A stretch of DNA of 64,000 nt from Streptococcaceae bacterium AF54-32pH5A (GTDB taxonomy: Bacteria; Bacillota; Bacilli; Lactobacillales; Streptococcaceae), in NCBI GenBank assembly GCA_027682205.1, contig JAQDAD010000003.1, positions 56,547-120,546 on the forward strand. Direction: 5' to 3'. The notes under the pieces are model-generated. The model was not told the DNA's origin, did no database searches, and worked only from the letters and a program-made list of their open reading frames with translations. Positions 18,146 to 26,333 of this stretch are shown here, in pieces; position 1 is the stretch's first letter, and the number at the start of each line of letters is the position of its first letter. The translations under genes and the position numbers were made by a program.

Positions 18146-18886
18146 ATGCATATTGAAAACCTCAGCCACTGGAGTGGCCACCTCAACCGTGAAATGTACC
18201 TCAACCGTTATGGACACGCTGGGATTCCAGTTGTGGTTTTTGCTTCATCTGGTGGCAGTCACAACGAATATTATGATTTTGGCATGATTGATGCCTGCGC
18301 TTCCTTTATCGAGGAGGGGCGTGTCCAGTTCTTTACCCTATCCAGTGTTGACAGCGAGAGCTGGTTGGCTACTTGGAAAAATGGTCATGACCAAGCGGAG
18401 ATGCACCGTGCCTACGAACGCTATGTGATTGAGGAGGCCATTCCTTTTATCAAGCATAAGACAGGTTGGTTTGATGGCATGATGACAACAGGTTGCTCGA
18501 TGGGGGCCTATCATGCACTCAATTTCTTCCTCCAGCATCCAGATGTTTTTACCAAGGTGATTGCTCTCAGCGGTGTTTACGACGCGCGTTTCTTTGTTGG
18601 CGATTACTACAATGATGACGCTATTTACCAGAACTCGCCAGTAGATTATATTTGGAATCAGAATGACGGCTGGTTTATCGATCGTTACCGTCAGGCGGAG
18701 ATTATCGTCTGTACGGGTCTTGGTGCTTGGGAACAAGATGGTCTGCCATCCTTCTACAAGCTGAAAGAAGCCTTTGACCAGAAACAAATTCCAGCCTGGT
18801 TTGCTGAATGGGGACACGATGTCGCCCATGACTGGGAATGGTGGCGTAAACAAATGCCCTATTTTCTTGGACACCTGTATCTATAA
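18146..18886 (+). CDS. Second alpha/beta-hydrolase, esterase-like
   Basis: A 246-residue member of the same broad fold as the gene before it but only distantly similar. Visible features are VVVFASSGGSHNEYYDF (oxyanion strand/loop), TTGCSMGAYHALNFF (nucleophile Ser in GCSMGA, about residue 113) and a late HD (WGHDVAHDW) that can supply the catalytic His. It is rich in aromatic residues and lacks a signal peptide. AGAAAGGAGA precedes the ATG. It sits 20 bases after the first hydrolase and 12 before the ATP-grasp gene, so the three are surely cotranscribed. Substrate unknown. Confidence 0.82.
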   Translation: MHIENLSHWSGHLNREMYLNRYGHAGIPVVVFASSGGSHNEYYDFGMIDACASFIEEGRVQFFTLSSVDSESWLATWKNGHDQAEMHRAYERYVIEEAIPFIKHKTGWFDGMMTTGCSMGAYHALNFFLQHPDVFTKVIALSGVYDARFFVGDYYNDDAIYQNSPVDYIWNQNDGWFIDRYRQAEIIVCTGLGAWEQDGLPSFYKLKEAFDQKQIPAWFAEWGHDVAHDWEWWRKQMPYFLGHLYL

Positions 18887-18898
18887 AAGGAGTTGCCT

Positions 18899-20065
18899 AT
18901 GAATTACCTTGTTATTTCTCCCTACTATCCACAAAATTTCCAACAGTTTACCATCGAACTAGCTAATAAAGGCATCACAGTCTTGGGAATTGGTCAGGAG
19001 CCTTATGAGCAACTGGATGAGCCTTTGCGTAATAGCCTGACCGAGTATTTCCGTGTAGACAACCTTGAGAATATAGATGAAGTCAAACGTGCAGTTGCCT
19101 TTCTTTTCTACAAGCATGGTCCTATCGATCGCATCGAGTCCCACAATGAATACTGGTTAGAGCTGGACGCAGCCCTTCGTGAGCAATTTAACGTCTTTGG
19201 TGCCAAACCAAAGGATCTCAAAAAGACCAAGTTTAAGTCTGAGATGAAGAAACTCTTCCAAAAGGCGGGTGTACCAGTTGTACCTGGAGCTGTTATCCAG
19301 ACAGAAGCAGATGTTGATCAAGCAGTGAAAGAAATCGGCCTTCCAATGATTGCCAAACCAGATAATGGAGTGGGAGCGGCAGCAACCTTTAAATTGGAAA
19401 GTCAGGAAGATGTGGATCGATTCAAGCAAGAATGGGACCATTCAACCGTTTATTTCTTTGAGAAATTTGTCACTTCTAGCGAAATCTGTACCTTTGACGG
19501 GCTTGTGGATAAGGATGGCAATATCGTCTTTTCAACGACTTTTGACTACGCCCATACACCACTGGATCTCATGCTTTACAAGATGGATAATGCCTATTAT
19601 GTTCTTAAGGATATGGATCCAAAATTGCGCAAGTACGGTGAGGCCATTGTCAAGGAATTTGGCATGAGGGAACGTTTTTTCCATATTGAGTTCTTCCGTG
19701 AAGGGGACGACTATATTGCCATTGAGTACAATAACCGTCCTGCAGGTGGTTTTACCATTGATGTTTATAACTTTGCTCATTCCTTGGACCTCTACCGAGG
19801 TTATGCGGCTATTGTCGCAGGAGAAGAGTTTCCAAGTTCAGAGTTTGAGCCCCAGTATTGCTTGGCGACTGCTCGGCGTTTAAGTTCTCATTATGTTTAC
19901 TCAGAAGAGGAGTTATTAGCTAAATACCAAGGAGGTTTTAAGGCTAAGAAAATCATGCCAGCAGCCTTTGCAGAGTTACAAGGAGATATTCTCTATATGT
20001 TAACAACTCCAAGCCGTGAGGAGCTGGAGCAGATGATTGCAGACTTTGGTCAACGTCAAGAGTAA
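18899..20065 (+). CDS. ATP-grasp ligase-like protein
   Basis: A 388-residue enzyme with an N-terminal Rossmann-like preATP-grasp domain (MNYLVISPYYPQNF...) and an ATP-grasp core. VPVVPGAVIQTEADVDQAV opens the core. PMIAKPDNGVGAAATFKL is the ATP-binding lysine and loop; FFEKFVTSSEICTFDG follows. IEYNNRPAGGFTID gives the Glu-x-Asn-x-Arg metal site. It resembles carbamoyl-phosphate-synthase/biotin-carboxylase-like ligases but is too short to be either. ATG at 18899 has AAAGGAG 6 bases upstream. It likely makes an amide or similar bond on a small molecule. The two upstream hydrolases may act on the same compound. Confidence 0.85.
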   Translation: MNYLVISPYYPQNFQQFTIELANKGITVLGIGQEPYEQLDEPLRNSLTEYFRVDNLENIDEVKRAVAFLFYKHGPIDRIESHNEYWLELDAALREQFNVFGAKPKDLKKTKFKSEMKKLFQKAGVPVVPGAVIQTEADVDQAVKEIGLPMIAKPDNGVGAAATFKLESQEDVDRFKQEWDHSTVYFFEKFVTSSEICTFDGLVDKDGNIVFSTTFDYAHTPLDLMLYKMDNAYYVLKDMDPKLRKYGEAIVKEFGMRERFFHIEFFREGDDYIAIEYNNRPAGGFTIDVYNFAHSLDLYRGYAAIVAGEEFPSSEFEPQYCLATARRLSSHYVYSEEELLAKYQGGFKAKKIMPAAFAELQGDILYMLTTPSREELEQMIADFGQRQE

Positions 20066-20066
20066 C

Positions 20067-20106
20067 GAAAAGGATGAAAGAAGTTTGACTTCTTTTGTCC
20101 TTTTCT
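20067..20106 (+). terminator. Terminator of the hydrolase/ATP-grasp operon
   Basis: AAAAGGA (from 20068) and AAAGAAGT pair with ACTTCTTT and TCCTTTT around a TTG loop, and a T-rich tail ends the stem. Confidence 0.75.
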
Positions 20107-20156
20107 TAAAGATAAGTTAAATAAAGCGTTTTCCAGAGATTCTTTTAGAAAATCGG

Positions 20157-20185
20157 TTGCTAAAAGGCCTAAAAATTGATAGAAT
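20157..20185 (+). promoter_or_regulatory. Promoter of the aquaglyceroporin gene
   Basis: TTGCTA at 20157-20162 and TAGAAT at 20180-20185 are separated by 17 bp, 37 bp before the start codon. Confidence 0.5.
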
Positions 20186-20222
20186 AAGGATTGTCTAAAA
20201 AAAATTAAGGAGAATCTATCAA

Positions 20223-21092
20223 ATGGATTTTACATGGGCTATTAAATATGCCACTGAATTTTTGGGAACTGCTATTTTGATCATCCTAGGAAATGGTGCA
20301 GTTGCTAACGTTGAACTTAAAGGTACGAAAGGTCACCAAAGTGGCTGGCTCGTTATCGCAGTTGGTTACGGTATGGGGGTTATGATCCCAGCCTTGATGT
20401 TTGGTAATGTATCAGGAAACCACATCAACCCAGCTTTCACTCTTGGACTTGCAGTTAGTGGTCTTTTCTCTTGGGATCAAGTTCCATTTTACATCCTAGC
20501 ACAAGTTTTGGGAGCAATTTTTGGTCAAGCTTTGGTTGTAGCGACTCACCGTCCATACTACTTGAAAACAGAAAACCCAAACAATATCTTGGGTACCTTC
20601 TCAACGATTTCAAGCATCGACCACGGTACAAAAGAATCACGTTTTGCAGCAACGGTTAATGGTTTCCTAAATGAGTTTGTAGGTTCATTTGTTCTTTTCT
20701 TTGCAGCGCTTGGTTTGACTAAAAACTTCTTCGGTGCTGAGGTTCTTCAATACATGAAACAAATGGCTACTCAAGCTGGCCAAACTGTTGACTTAAGTGA
20801 ATTGGCAGTGAAAGCTCAAGTAGCTCCACATACAGCTGCTGGAATCTCAGTTGCGCACTTGGCACTTGGTTTCCTAGTGATGGCCTTGGTAACTTCACTT
20901 GGTGGACCTACAGGACCTGGTTTGAACCCAGCTCGTGACTTTGGACCACGTCTTCTTCACGAACTCCTTCCAAAATCAGTTCTTGGTCAACACAAGGGTG
21001 ATTCAAAATGGTGGTATGCATGGGTTCCAGTTGTAGCACCAATCGCAGCTGGTATTGCAGCAGTAGCAATCTTTAAACTACTTTACCTATAA
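20223..21092 (+). CDS. gla: Aquaglyceroporin (Gla-type glycerol facilitator)
   Basis: A 289-residue MIP-family channel for glycerol and water. Both pore motifs are present: NHINPAFTLG (NPA 1, about residue 70) and GLNPARDFGPR (NPA 2, about residue 237). Six membrane helices fit the hydrophobic pattern. The ~45-residue insert between helices (AEVLQYMKQMATQAGQTVDL) is typical of the long lactic-acid-bacterial Gla form rather than the short E. coli GlpF. An AAGGAG site precedes the ATG. It is monocistronic, with its own promoter and terminator; no glpK or glpO is adjacent. Confidence 0.93.
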   Translation: MDFTWAIKYATEFLGTAILIILGNGAVANVELKGTKGHQSGWLVIAVGYGMGVMIPALMFGNVSGNHINPAFTLGLAVSGLFSWDQVPFYILAQVLGAIFGQALVVATHRPYYLKTENPNNILGTFSTISSIDHGTKESRFAATVNGFLNEFVGSFVLFFAALGLTKNFFGAEVLQYMKQMATQAGQTVDLSELAVKAQVAPHTAAGISVAHLALGFLVMALVTSLGGPTGPGLNPARDFGPRLLHELLPKSVLGQHKGDSKWWYAWVPVVAPIAAGIAAVAIFKLLYL

Positions 21093-21098
21093 GAAATG

Positions 21099-21122
21099 AA
21101 ACTGGGGAACCCCAGTTTTTTT
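21099..21122 (+). terminator. Terminator after the aquaglyceroporin gene
   Basis: AAACTGGGG and CCCCAGTTT pair around an AA loop, followed by a T run. Confidence 0.85.
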
Positions 21123-21214
21123 ACTGGAAATGTTTATAAAAAATTCTAGAATTTAAGTAGAATAGCTTGTAAAAAATCCTAAAATCCTTTAAAATAAAAG
21201 AGTTGGAGGAAGCT

Positions 21215-21940
21215 ATGAATGCAAATCAAATGATACAAATTATTCCGACTTTGAAGGTCAATAACCGAAAATTAAATGAAAAATTTTACATTGAAACTCT
21301 TGGGATGAAGCCTTTATTAGAAGAATCTGCCTTCCTTTCACTTGGTGACCAAACAGGTGTTGAAAAGTTGATTCTCGAAGAGGCTCCCAGTATGCGAACT
21401 CGGAGAGTTGAGGGGCTTAAGAAGTTAGCTAGACTCTTGGTAAAAGTTGAGAATCCTTCAGAAATAGAGGCTCTTCTTTCACAGATGAAGTCTCTTCCTC
21501 GCCTATTTAAAGGAAGCCGTGGTTATGCCTTTGAGATTGTTTCTCCTGAACAGGATGTGATTCTTGTTCATGCGGAAAATCATATGGAAGATTTGATTCC
21601 ACTGGAAACTGTTCCTGAATTTTCTTCAAATGCAAGTATAAAATATTTGAGTCAATTTGAGATTTCTATGGAGTTGCGCTTGCCTGAGGGGACGGAGAGT
21701 TTACTTGATCCCGAAGTAGTAGCTAAGGCAATTAGTTTTATTAAAGGGGAGGGTCCAGATTTAACTGTTGAAAACAATGTTACTTGGGACTTGACGATGT
21801 TGAAATTTTTAGTAAAGAATCTTGATCTAATAAGTCTTCGTCAGAAATTTGAAGGCACAGACTATTTTATTCCAAAGTCTGAAAAATTCTTCCTTGGTAA
21901 AGATACCAATAACATCGAATTGTGGTTTGAAGAAGCATGA
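21215..21940 (+). CDS. cppA: CppA-family protein
   Basis: A 241-residue protein of the streptococcal CppA family, first named for cleavage of complement C3. The N-terminal half looks like a glyoxalase/VOC domain (IIPTLKVNNRKLNEKFYIETLGMK is a typical VOC opening), and a CppA C-terminal domain follows. No protease motif or signal peptide can be seen, so the enzymatic role is doubtful from sequence alone. ATG at 21215 is chosen because GGAGGA (21205-21210) is its ribosome site; the TTG at 21203 overlaps that site. The stop overlaps the next gene in ATGA, so the two are coupled. Confidence 0.88.
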   Translation: MNANQMIQIIPTLKVNNRKLNEKFYIETLGMKPLLEESAFLSLGDQTGVEKLILEEAPSMRTRRVEGLKKLARLLVKVENPSEIEALLSQMKSLPRLFKGSRGYAFEIVSPEQDVILVHAENHMEDLIPLETVPEFSSNASIKYLSQFEISMELRLPEGTESLLDPEVVAKAISFIKGEGPDLTVENNVTWDLTMLKFLVKNLDLISLRQKFEGTDYFIPKSEKFFLGKDTNNIELWFEEA

Positions 21941-22872
21941 AGTGGACAAAAATTCTAAGAAAAATAGGAAATCAAATCGAGGCAGGGGTCTATCCCGGGG
22001 CCTCTTTTGCGTATTTTAAGGACGGAGAATGGAGAGAATCTTACCTAGGCTTGAGTGATCCTGAGAAAGGATTAAAAACAGAGTCAGGGCTAGTCTATGA
22101 CTTAGCCAGTGTGAGTAAGGTTGTGGGAGTAGGAACAGTCTTCACCTTCTTGTGGCAGTCGGGGAAATTAGATATTGACCGACCAGTGACAGATTTTTTT
22201 CCTGAATGCGATTATGCAGATATCACCATTCGTCAACTCTTGACCCACGCAACAGACCTAGACCCATTTATACTCAATCGGGATCAGTTAGGTTCTGAGG
22301 CATTAAGAGAAGCCATGTTTCATCTGAAGAGACGTAGTCAGCCTGCTTTTCTATACTCGGATGTTCACTTTTTACTCTTGGGCTTTCTTTTGGAAAAAAT
22401 CTTTGAACAAGACTTGGATCAGATTATAGAAGAACAAGTTTTGATCCCATGGGGGATGAAGGAAACCATGTTTGGCCCTGTTGAGCTTGCTGTACCGACA
22501 GTGAGGGGAGTAGAGGCAGGCAGTATTCACGATCCCAAAGCTCGTCTTTTGGGAAAACATGCTGGAAGTGCAGGTTTATTTTCAACTATTAAGGATTTGC
22601 AAATCTTTCTGGAACATTACTTGAAAGATGATTTTGCTGAAAACTTGAGCCGAAATTTTTCTCCCTTAGAGGATAAAGAGCGTTCGCTAGCCTGGAATCT
22701 AGAAGGAGACTGGCTAGACCATACGGGCTATACAGGTACTTTTATCATGTGGAATCGAGAGAAACAGGAAGCTGCTATCTTTTTATCCAATCGAACGTAT
22801 GAGAAGGATGAACGTGCTCAGTGGATAGTCGATCGAAACCAAGTCATGGATATGATTCGTAGGGAAAGGTAG
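21937..22872 (+). CDS. Serine hydrolase, beta-lactamase/DD-peptidase family
   Basis: A 311-residue penicillin-binding-protein-like hydrolase (class C beta-lactamase family). The Ser-x-x-Lys active-site motif is SVSK in LASVSKVVG (about residue 59). A Tyr-Ser-Asp in LYSDVHFLLLG (about residue 142) takes the YxN place, and a HTGYTGTF stretch supplies the third motif. There is no signal peptide, so it is probably cytoplasmic, unlike true cell-wall enzymes. It is translationally coupled to cppA by a four-base overlap, which suggests a joint function that is still unknown. The next gene begins 9 bases later. Confidence 0.87.
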   Translation: MKWTKILRKIGNQIEAGVYPGASFAYFKDGEWRESYLGLSDPEKGLKTESGLVYDLASVSKVVGVGTVFTFLWQSGKLDIDRPVTDFFPECDYADITIRQLLTHATDLDPFILNRDQLGSEALREAMFHLKRRSQPAFLYSDVHFLLLGFLLEKIFEQDLDQIIEEQVLIPWGMKETMFGPVELAVPTVRGVEAGSIHDPKARLLGKHAGSAGLFSTIKDLQIFLEHYLKDDFAENLSRNFSPLEDKERSLAWNLEGDWLDHTGYTGTFIMWNREKQEAAIFLSNRTYEKDERAQWIVDRNQVMDMIRRER

Positions 22873-22880
22873 GGGGAAGA

Positions 22881-23792
22881 ATGTCAAAAACCGTAAAAGG
22901 AACTCTCTTTACAGTAGTTGCAGGCATTGCTTGGGGCTTGTCTGGAACCAGTGGCCAATACCTGATGGCACACGGGATTTCCGCTCTAGTCTTGACCAAT
23001 CTGCGGCTCATTATTGCAGGATTGGTCCTGGTATTTTTAACTTATGCGACCGCAAAGGATAAACTCCTTGCTTTTTTAAAAGACAGAAAAAGCCTTTTCT
23101 CTCTCTTGTTATTTGCCTTGTTTGGACTTTTCTTAAACCAGTTTGCCTATCTTTCTGCCATTCAGGAGACCAATGCTGGAACGGCGACAGTTCTCCAGTA
23201 TGTATGTCCTGTTGGGATCTTGATTTATACTTGTATCAAGGACAAGGTAGCACCGACTCTGGCAGAGATTATTTCGATTGGATTAGCCATAGGAGGAACT
23301 TTTCTTATTGCAACGCATGGGGAACTTGACCAGTTGTCGGTCACACCTGCTGGTCTTTTCTGGGGACTCTTTTCTGCCTTGACCTATGCCCTCTATATCA
23401 TCCTTCCTATCGCTTTGATTAAGAAGTGGGGAAGTATCTTGGTGATTGGTGTGGGCATGGTTATTTCTGGTGTTGTGGCCCTTCCCTTCACAGGAGTTTT
23501 GCAGGCCAGTATACCGACCAGCTTGGATTTTCTCTTTGCATTTGCTGGCATTATCATCATTGGAACAGTCTTTGCCTACACAGCTTTCCTAAAAGGAGCT
23601 AGTCTAATAGGACCTGTTAAGTCCAGTTTATTGGCATCCATAGAGCCCATCTCAGCTGTTTTCTTTGCCTTTCTGATTATGAAGGAGCAATTCTATGCGA
23701 TTGATTTTGTTGGTATGGCCATGATTTTGCTTGCAGTCACTATCATTTCTTTGAAAGATTTGTTGATAGAAAACAAACGGAAGGTTGAATGA
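22881..23792 (+). CDS. DMT-family permease (EamA)
   Basis: A 303-residue integral membrane protein with ten hydrophobic helices in two repeated EamA domains (each about 140 residues; the second opens at AGLFWGLFSALTYALYI). Members export amino acids or metabolites; the substrate cannot be read here. The signature PVGILIY after LQYVC and the SLLASIEPISAVFFAF helix near the end are characteristic. GGGGGAAGA precedes the ATG. It forms the end of a cppA-hydrolase-permease operon and is followed by a 144-bp gap with no gene. Confidence 0.9.
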   Translation: MSKTVKGTLFTVVAGIAWGLSGTSGQYLMAHGISALVLTNLRLIIAGLVLVFLTYATAKDKLLAFLKDRKSLFSLLLFALFGLFLNQFAYLSAIQETNAGTATVLQYVCPVGILIYTCIKDKVAPTLAEIISIGLAIGGTFLIATHGELDQLSVTPAGLFWGLFSALTYALYIILPIALIKKWGSILVIGVGMVISGVVALPFTGVLQASIPTSLDFLFAFAGIIIIGTVFAYTAFLKGASLIGPVKSSLLASIEPISAVFFAFLIMKEQFYAIDFVGMAMILLAVTIISLKDLLIENKRKVE

Positions 23793-23936
23793 GAAACTAG
23801 TTACTCGTAAAAAGTGGCTGGTTTGAATATCCTATCGAAATACTGATTGCGGATAAGGAATGGGAGTGGAATTTTATAAAATTTTAAGTTTCTTTTCTTA
23901 CAATAAATCAATCTTTAACTGCTAGAAGGAGGAGAT

Positions 23937-24695
23937 ATGAAAATTTTACAAAGCATTCATCCATCTAAGCCCCTGCGCTACTTGAGATGGTTTGATATTC
24001 TGATTATTACAGTTCTAATGTTTGGTCAGTTTATCATTCGCTCAACGAAGCTCTTTTTAGCAAGTATATTTCCGACAGGTCTGTCAACTACAATGGATAC
24101 GGCAAGTAATACTGCTGGCGAGGGAGTAGGCTATTTGAGCAACTTCACCCTGCAAGTGATACTTCTGACCTTGACCTTTCTTTACCTTTTGATTCGGAAT
24201 TATGATTTCAAACAACTTCCCATTCGTTGGACCTGGTCCCTTCTCTTTTGGGTTCCTTTTATATTTGCCATTGTGGGATTGTTTGGAGACCTGGTGACGA
24301 CACTAACTGGTGAATACAATTACTTAAATCCAGCTCTTTTTGCCCACATAGATCCCATGGAAATTATACGGAAATTTCTAGCGCTTAGTCCGATGGCAAT
24401 TGCCTATGCCTTGCTAAATGGCTTCTATGAAGAGTTTTTCTTTCTAGGATTGTTGACATCAGTGAAAGAAAAGCACAAGTGGTGGGCTTTGCTTTATTCT
24501 ACCATCATTCGGATTTCTTTTCACACTTATCAAGGATTGGTGTGGGCACTGGTTATTGGTGTCGTTTATGGCCTATTCTATTATTTCTTATACAAGTATA
24601 AGGTTAAAAATCTTTTGCCATTTTTCCTCATGCATGCTCTGGCAGATATGTTTGGTTCTAGCCTTATGTATCTCTTGATTGCGTGGGGAAGGTAA
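23937..24695 (+). CDS. CPBP-family membrane protein
   Basis: A 252-residue multi-pass protein of the CPBP/Abi family (CAAX protease-like intramembrane metalloproteases). A family-like Glu-Glu motif is in YEEFFFLGLL (about residue 165), but the Arg normally at the sixth place is Leu. The later conserved His is in ISFHTYQG (about residue 195) and a final HALADMF supplies another. GAAGGAGGAG precedes the ATG at a good distance. In streptococci such proteins often accompany bacteriocin or self-immunity loci, but no bacteriocin gene is adjacent. Whether it is catalytically active is uncertain because of the missing Arg. Confidence 0.82.
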   Translation: MKILQSIHPSKPLRYLRWFDILIITVLMFGQFIIRSTKLFLASIFPTGLSTTMDTASNTAGEGVGYLSNFTLQVILLTLTFLYLLIRNYDFKQLPIRWTWSLLFWVPFIFAIVGLFGDLVTTLTGEYNYLNPALFAHIDPMEIIRKFLALSPMAIAYALLNGFYEEFFFLGLLTSVKEKHKWWALLYSTIIRISFHTYQGLVWALVIGVVYGLFYYFLYKYKVKNLLPFFLMHALADMFGSSLMYLLIAWGR

Positions 24696-24702
24696 GAATC
24701 AG

Positions 24703-24732
24703 AAAAATCCACTCAATTGAGTGGATTTTTTG
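24703..24732. terminator. Bidirectional terminator between the CPBP gene and pyrP
   Basis: AAAAATCCACTC (24703-24714) pairs with GAGTGGATTTTT (24719-24730) around AATT. It separates two convergent genes. Confidence 0.85.
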
Positions 24733-24743
24733 TGTCTAGATGA

Positions 24744-26027
24744 CTAGTCTTTATTTTCGTGTGGCAAAATCAAGTTTAAGATGATACCTGTCATAGCTGA
24801 TAGGGCAGTACCTGAAAGGGTAACTGGTCCTACTTTGAGGATGGCTCCACCAAGTCCAAGTACGAGCATTGCACTAGCAATGATGAGGTTACGCATTTGA
24901 CTGAAGTCAACACGCTCCTTGATCAAGACTTTCAAACCGTTGCTGGCGATAACTCCGTAGAGAAGGATAGACATCCCACCAAGTACAGCACTAGGGATTG
25001 TTGAGATCAAGGCAGTAAATTTACCAAGGAAGCTAAGAGCAATTGCGATAAAGGCAGCGTTACGGATAACAGAGACAGAAGCGATACGAGTCATACCGAT
25101 AACTCCTGTATTTTCGCCGTAAGTCGTATTAGCTGGTCCACCGAGGAAGGCAGATACAGATGTTGCGATACCGTCACCGAGAAGTGTACGGTGAAGACCT
25201 GGTTCTTTCAGGAATTGACGCCCACAGATTTGACTTAGGACGGTATGGTCACCGATGTGCTCAGAGATGGTTACGATTGCGATTGGCAAGATAGCGATTG
25301 TTTCAGGACCAAAGTAGAGGTTGTACTCTTTGAAGGCCCCGCCTGTACTAAATGGCAAGTAGAAACCAGGAATTTCAAACCAGTTGGCTTCTAAGACTGG
25401 AGTAAAGTCAACTAAACCAAGTGTCACTGCGAAGATGTACCCACCGATGATGGCAAAGAGGAAAGGAATAATACGAAGGAAGCCTTTTCCTTTTGTATTG
25501 ATAAAGGCAGCGATCAAGAAAGTAACAACTGCTACAAGAGCATTTTTCCAATTTCCATCTGCTACAAGTCCAGCATTCGTTACAGCTGAGTTTGCCAGAC
25601 CAAGACCGATAACGATAATCATGGGTCCGATAATGATTGGTGGTAAGAGTTTATCGATCCATTTTGTACCTGCAAAACGAACACTTGCAGCCACAAGAAC
25701 ATAAACCAAACCAGTCAAGATAACCCCTGTTTGAGCAGCAGATACGTCACCACCCATCTCTTTCATAGCTAGAGACATTGCAGTGATGAAGGCGAAGGAT
25801 GATCCGAGATAGACTGGAACTTTAAAGCCAGTTGAAACCATATAAATCAGTGTTCCGACACCTGATGCAAAAAGAGCAACAGATACGGGCATTCCCAAAA
25901 TTAGGGGAACGAAAATGGTTGCACCAAACATGGCAAAAACGTGCTGGAAGCTGAGGAGGATACCTTTACCAGCTGAAGGACGTTGGTCAACGTCTAGTAA
26001 CAAGTCAACAGTTGATTCCTGTTTCAT
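24744..26027 (-). CDS. pyrP: Uracil permease
   Basis: A 427-residue nucleobase:cation symporter of the NCS2/UraA family with about 14 membrane helices. It opens with KGILLSFQHVFAMFGATIFVP, a classic UraA start, and carries the conserved GPETIAILPIAIVTISEHIGDH stretch, whose Glu and His-adjacent residues bind the pyrimidine. The start at 26027 (MKQESTVDLLLDV) has GTGAGG upstream; a longer reading into the leader is less likely. The leader (26050-26192) contains a PyrR-binding element and a terminator, so uracil nucleotides shut it off. It belongs to the same regulon as pyrR-pyrB-carAB at 32-38 kb. Confidence 0.95.
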   Translation of the reverse strand: MKQESTVDLLLDVDQRPSAGKGILLSFQHVFAMFGATIFVPLILGMPVSVALFASGVGTLIYMVSTGFKVPVYLGSSFAFITAMSLAMKEMGGDVSAAQTGVILTGLVYVLVAASVRFAGTKWIDKLLPPIIIGPMIIVIGLGLANSAVTNAGLVADGNWKNALVAVVTFLIAAFINTKGKGFLRIIPFLFAIIGGYIFAVTLGLVDFTPVLEANWFEIPGFYLPFSTGGAFKEYNLYFGPETIAILPIAIVTISEHIGDHTVLSQICGRQFLKEPGLHRTLLGDGIATSVSAFLGGPANTTYGENTGVIGMTRIASVSVIRNAAFIAIALSFLGKFTALISTIPSAVLGGMSILLYGVIASNGLKVLIKERVDFSQMRNLIIASAMLVLGLGGAILKVGPVTLSGTALSAMTGIILNLILPHENKD

Positions 26028-26049
26028 AAAAACCTCACTTTTGGGCACC

Positions 26050-26215
26050 AAAAAAGAGCCCATTATTTTACAGCAATAGGCTCTCAGAGTAAGACTTCTT
26101 TAAAAAAACTATTCCATTCTTAAAGAATTTCGTATACTGCGTCTTTGTCACCTCACGGGATGACATTAAAAACCTTTGCTTAAGATAGTATAGCAGAAAA
26201 AAATGATTTTGTAAA
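26050..26215 (-). promoter_or_regulatory. PyrR-controlled attenuator leader of pyrP
   Basis: On the minus strand the order is -35 TTTACA (26210-26215), 17-bp spacer, -10 TATACT (26187-26192), a PyrR loop GTCATCCCGTGAGGTGAC (26147-26164) and an intrinsic terminator AGAGCC.../GGGCTCT followed by T residues (26050-26084). The TCCCGTGAGG core equals that in the pyrR leader at 32294-32303, the hallmark of PyrR RNA binding sites. Confidence 0.85.
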
Positions 26216-26320
26216 TCATTTTTTCCCAAGCCCAGAAATGCGAGAGCGAGGAATGATTTTGTAAATCATTTTTTCCCGAGCCTAGAAATGTAAGAGCGAG
26301 GCGAACTTTGTAAACATTTT
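26202..26320. repeat. Tandem ~50-bp intergenic repeat
   Basis: A 50-bp unit starting AATGATTTTGTAAATCATT and ending AGAGCGAGG occurs at 26202-26251 and 26252-26301, followed by a decayed third start (GCGAACTTTGTAAAC). Within each unit AATGATTT/AAATCATT is an inverted repeat. The first unit carries the pyrP -35 box. A related CGAGCCTTGAAATG...GGCGAGG copy lies at 50899-50924. Confidence 0.8.
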
Positions 26321-26333
26321 TTTACTAAAAAAT

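Noticed and set aside
20145..20170. Possible CcpA (cre) site over the aquaglyceroporin promoter
   Set aside because: AGAAAATCGGTTGCT matches the cre pattern in the centre but misses the T-G of the left half; too weak to report as a feature.
23793..23936. Gap before the CPBP gene, checked for a small bacteriocin gene
   Set aside because: No short frame with a double-glycine leader or ribosome site was found; only A/T-rich spacer and the CPBP ribosome site.
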